Translations under genes and position numbers: made by a program
NCBI GenBank assembly: GCA_963707015.1
Contig: CAVPOO010000017.1
Coordinates: forward strand, 1-64,000
Origin: CAVPOO01 sp963707015
GTDB taxonomy: Bacteria; Pseudomonadota; Gammaproteobacteria; Thiohalobacterales; Thiohalobacteraceae
Reading direction: 5' to 3'
DNA length: 64,000 bases
Shown here: in pieces, positions 62,280 to 64,000 of the stretch
Layout: every line of letters starts with the position of its first letter
Numbering within the stretch: position 1 is the stretch's first letter
Notes under the pieces: generated by a model
Told to the model about the DNA's origin: nothing
Seen by the model: the letters and a program-made list of their open reading frames with translations, nothing else
The model's database searches: none

Positions 62280-63125
62280 TCATCTTCCGCCCGAGATTCC
62301 GAGCAGCACACGATCCAGCGTACGGGTTGGCAGTAAACGCTTCAGCGTCCCAAACAGGTAGGTCGGGAAGGTGACATAGTAGCGCGCCTTGGGACGGGGA
62401 CTGTCCAGTGCACGCAGCACCTTCCTCAGGACGGCTTCGGGGGGCAGGGTAAAGGGAACGACTGGACCCTCCGCGCTGAGGCGTTGCTCCAGGCGCCGGT
62501 AGGTCTCTCGATGCACGCTCGCCTCGGCGGCAATAGAGTGCCTGTACATGGCGTAGGCATTGGCACGGAAGCGGCTCTCAATCGGTCCCGGCTCGATGAG
62601 AATGGCGTGAATTCCAGTCCCGGCAAGCTCCAGGCGCAGGGTGTCGTAAAGGCCCTCCAGTGCATACTTGCTGGCATTGTAGGCGCCCCGATAGGCCAGC
62701 GAGACGAAACCCAGCAGCGAACTGTTCTGAATAATCCGGCCATAGCCTTGCCGGCGCATCACAGGCAGTATGCGGTTGGTCAGTTCGATCGTGCCAAAGA
62801 CGTTGGTCTCGAACTGACGCCGCAGAACATCCCGGCGCAGATCCTCGACGGCGCCGGGTTGACCATAGCCGGCATTGTTGAAAAGTCCATAGAGTCGCCC
62901 ACCGGTATGCGCAAGGATTTCCTCAACGGCGGAATTCAAAGATGCCGAGTCGTCGAGATCGAGCACCGCAGCGTCGAGTCCTTCGGATCGCAGGCGGGCA
63001 ACATCGCCGGTTTTGCGTGCCGTCGCAAAGACCTGATAACCGCTGGCCTTCAGGCCCTTCGCCACGCAATAGCCGATACCGCTTGAGCAACCGGTGACTA
63101 GCACCGCTTTGTCCTTGGTTTTCAT
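62280..63125 (-). CDS. Short-chain dehydrogenase/reductase
   Basis: A 281-aa classical SDR. The NAD(P) loop is VLVTGCSSGIGYCVA (residues 9-23), then NNAGYGQPG and the catalytic YNASKYALEGL (Tyr-x-x-x-Lys) with Ser upstream in IIQNSSLLG. The arginine in ATARK after the second strand favours NADPH. Substrate is unknown. It is read opposite to clpB and motA, with the small-RNA candidate on one side and a 406-base gap on the other. Confidence 0.93.
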   Translation of the reverse strand: MKTKDKAVLVTGCSSGIGYCVAKGLKASGYQVFATARKTGDVARLRSEGLDAAVLDLDDSASLNSAVEEILAHTGGRLYGLFNNAGYGQPGAVEDLRRDVLRRQFETNVFGTIELTNRILPVMRRQGYGRIIQNSSLLGFVSLAYRGAYNASKYALEGLYDTLRLELAGTGIHAILIEPGPIESRFRANAYAMYRHSIAAEASVHRETYRRLEQRLSAEGPVVPFTLPPEAVLRKVLRALDSPRPKARYYVTFPTYLFGTLKRLLPTRTLDRVLLGISGGR

Positions 63126-63531
63126 TGTCAGGCAACCGGTTGGATCAGTTTGACACGATGCAGACTGCAGGCCCTGGCGGCCTCTCCAGCGTCACGGGTT
63201 TGGTGCGTGATTCGGCTCGGGAGTCCTGTCAGACGCGCCGCCATTGTAGCGCAGATTGCCTGTTTGAATCGCCTAAAGGATCGCTGTTTCAAGGCGATAC
63301 AGCCATAGCGGACCTGGCTGAGGGAACCCGATGTATTCCCCGGCGGCTACAGATCCTGTGGAGTGCATTGATGCGAAATCCAAATGGACTTCCAGCCGGC
63401 GTATCAACCGCGGGTAGAGGGAACCCCTCTATGCCTGGACGTGCACGCGCGACTCAAAGCGTTCCGTTGAATTCCCATTTCCTGAGTGTGTTTTTTCTGT
63501 TGTCTGGATTTAGTTAAGGAGTATCGGCCCC
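63126..63531. other. Intergenic region before the stator gene
   Basis: 406 bases without a supported gene. A hairpin TAGAGGG/CCCTCTA lies near 63414-63431 without a T tract. I looked for a sigma-28 or sigma-54 motility promoter and found no good match. AAGGAG at 63517-63522 serves the stator gene. Confidence 0.4.
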
Positions 63532-64000
63532 GTGGATCTGGCAACTCTGATCGGCCTACTAGGTTCCTTCGGTGTCATTATTGGCGCGGTGGTTGTGGGC
63601 GGCAGCGCCCTGATATTCCTTAATCCACCATCCTTGTTAATCGTGCTGGGCGGCACCCTCATGGTGGTGCTCATGAAGTTCCCGCTGGCGACGACGCTGG
63701 GGGCCTTCAAGATCGCCATGAAGGCATTCATTCATAAGGGTGAAGACGCAAACAAACTGATCCAGGAAGGTGTTGCGCTTGCGAATGTCGCGCGCAAGGA
63801 GGGTGTGCTGGGTCTGGAGAACCAGGAGGTCAGCAATACCTTCCTCAAGCGCGGCATCACCTTCTGTGTCGACGGTCACGAGCCGGAGTTTGTTCGCAGT
63901 ATGTTGACCAAGGACATCAATCTGACCATCGAACGCCACGAAACCGGACAGAGGATTTTCAAGGCGATAGCGGATGTGGCACCGGCCATGGGCATGATCG
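63532..64000 (+). CDS. Flagellar motor stator protein, MotA/PomA type (5' part)
   Basis: The window ends inside this gene; 156 codons are present. Start GTG at 63532 has AAGGAG ten bases upstream and gives MDLATLIGLLGSFGVIIGAVV, close to PomA of sodium-driven motors and to MotA of the MotCD/PomAB branch, with helix 1 at residues 5-22 and helix 2 near 33-50. KGEDANKLIQEGVALANVARKEG is the start of the cytoplasmic loop. A motB/pomB gene is expected next. Whether it uses Na+ or H+ cannot be decided from this part. Confidence 0.9.
   Translation, partial: MDLATLIGLLGSFGVIIGAVVVGGSALIFLNPPSLLIVLGGTLMVVLMKFPLATTLGAFKIAMKAFIHKGEDANKLIQEGVALANVARKEGVLGLENQEVSNTFLKRGITFCVDGHEPEFVRSMLTKDINLTIERHETGQRIFKAIADVAPAMGMI

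Noticed and set aside
63125..63517. 130-codon plus-strand frame between the SDR and the stator gene
   Set aside because: No ribosome-binding site, no domain and no codon pattern of a gene. I treat the region as non-coding.

Overview
The window is a piece of a chromosome of a gammaproteobacterium of moderate to high GC content. The evidence is a complete division and cell-wall (dcw) cluster in the standard proteobacterial order, a PilD/PilC/PilB-PilA-PilR/PilS type IV pilus block, BamD, LpxC, ZapD, YacG, a Nudix-ThiE fusion and a DciA-type helicase loader. Murein genes (DNPR-type MurE) and LpxC point to a Gram-negative cell with meso-diaminopimelate peptidoglycan and lipopolysaccharide. The arrangement (uvrA | MFS | ssb; lpxC-dciA-M23-secA; nudix-thiE/yacG/zapD/coaE/pilDCB) resembles Pseudomonas and sulfur-oxidising Chromatiales-type gammaproteobacteria. 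I cannot name a species.

Layout. 1-3.7 kb is an accessory island of lower-GC genes, all read leftwards, separated by about 60-90 bp imperfect palindromes with integron attC core sites. I read it as an integron cassette array without a visible integrase. Its cassettes carry a frameshifted membrane protein, several orphan proteins, a cold-shock/DUF1294 membrane protein and a GFA-family zinc protein. 3.8-9.2 kb holds an orphan gene, uvrA, a YajR-like MFS transporter and ssb. 9.2-13.2 kb holds a dispersed palindromic repeat, a hybrid histidine kinase, a REC-PAS regulator and an ArsR-type repressor.

13.2-32.6 kb is the dcw cluster: mraZ, rsmH, ftsL, ftsI, murE, murF, mraY, a 25-codon hydrophobic micro-ORF, murD, ftsW, murG, murC, murB, ddl, ftsQ, ftsA, ftsZ, then lpxC. 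Most neighbours overlap by a few bases. Four TGG boxes with a 10-bp period precede mraZ and look like the MraZ autoregulatory operator. 32.6-41.3 kb carries dciA (reverse), an M23 peptidase, secA, argJ, the Nudix-ThiE fusion, a FixH-like protein, then yacG and zapD in reverse. 41.4-50.6 kb is coaE and the pilus genes in reverse, with a sigma-54 promoter and a strong terminator around pilA.

50.9-64 kb contains nadE, glnB, bamD, rluD, pgeF, a ZIP metal transporter, a GcvR-like double-ACT protein behind an 11-unit heptamer repeat, def, a secreted caspase-like protein with an EF-hand loop, clpB with a sigma-32 promoter, a possible small RNA, an SDR and the start of a MotA/PomA stator gene.

The points most worth a second look are the integrase-less cassette array, two copies of a MITE-like element whose ends supply the stop codon of the upstream gene, the secreted caspase-like/EF-hand protein next to def and clpB, the small-RNA candidate after clpB, and the heptamer tandem repeat in front of the ACT-domain gene. 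Everything was read by eye; no database search was run.
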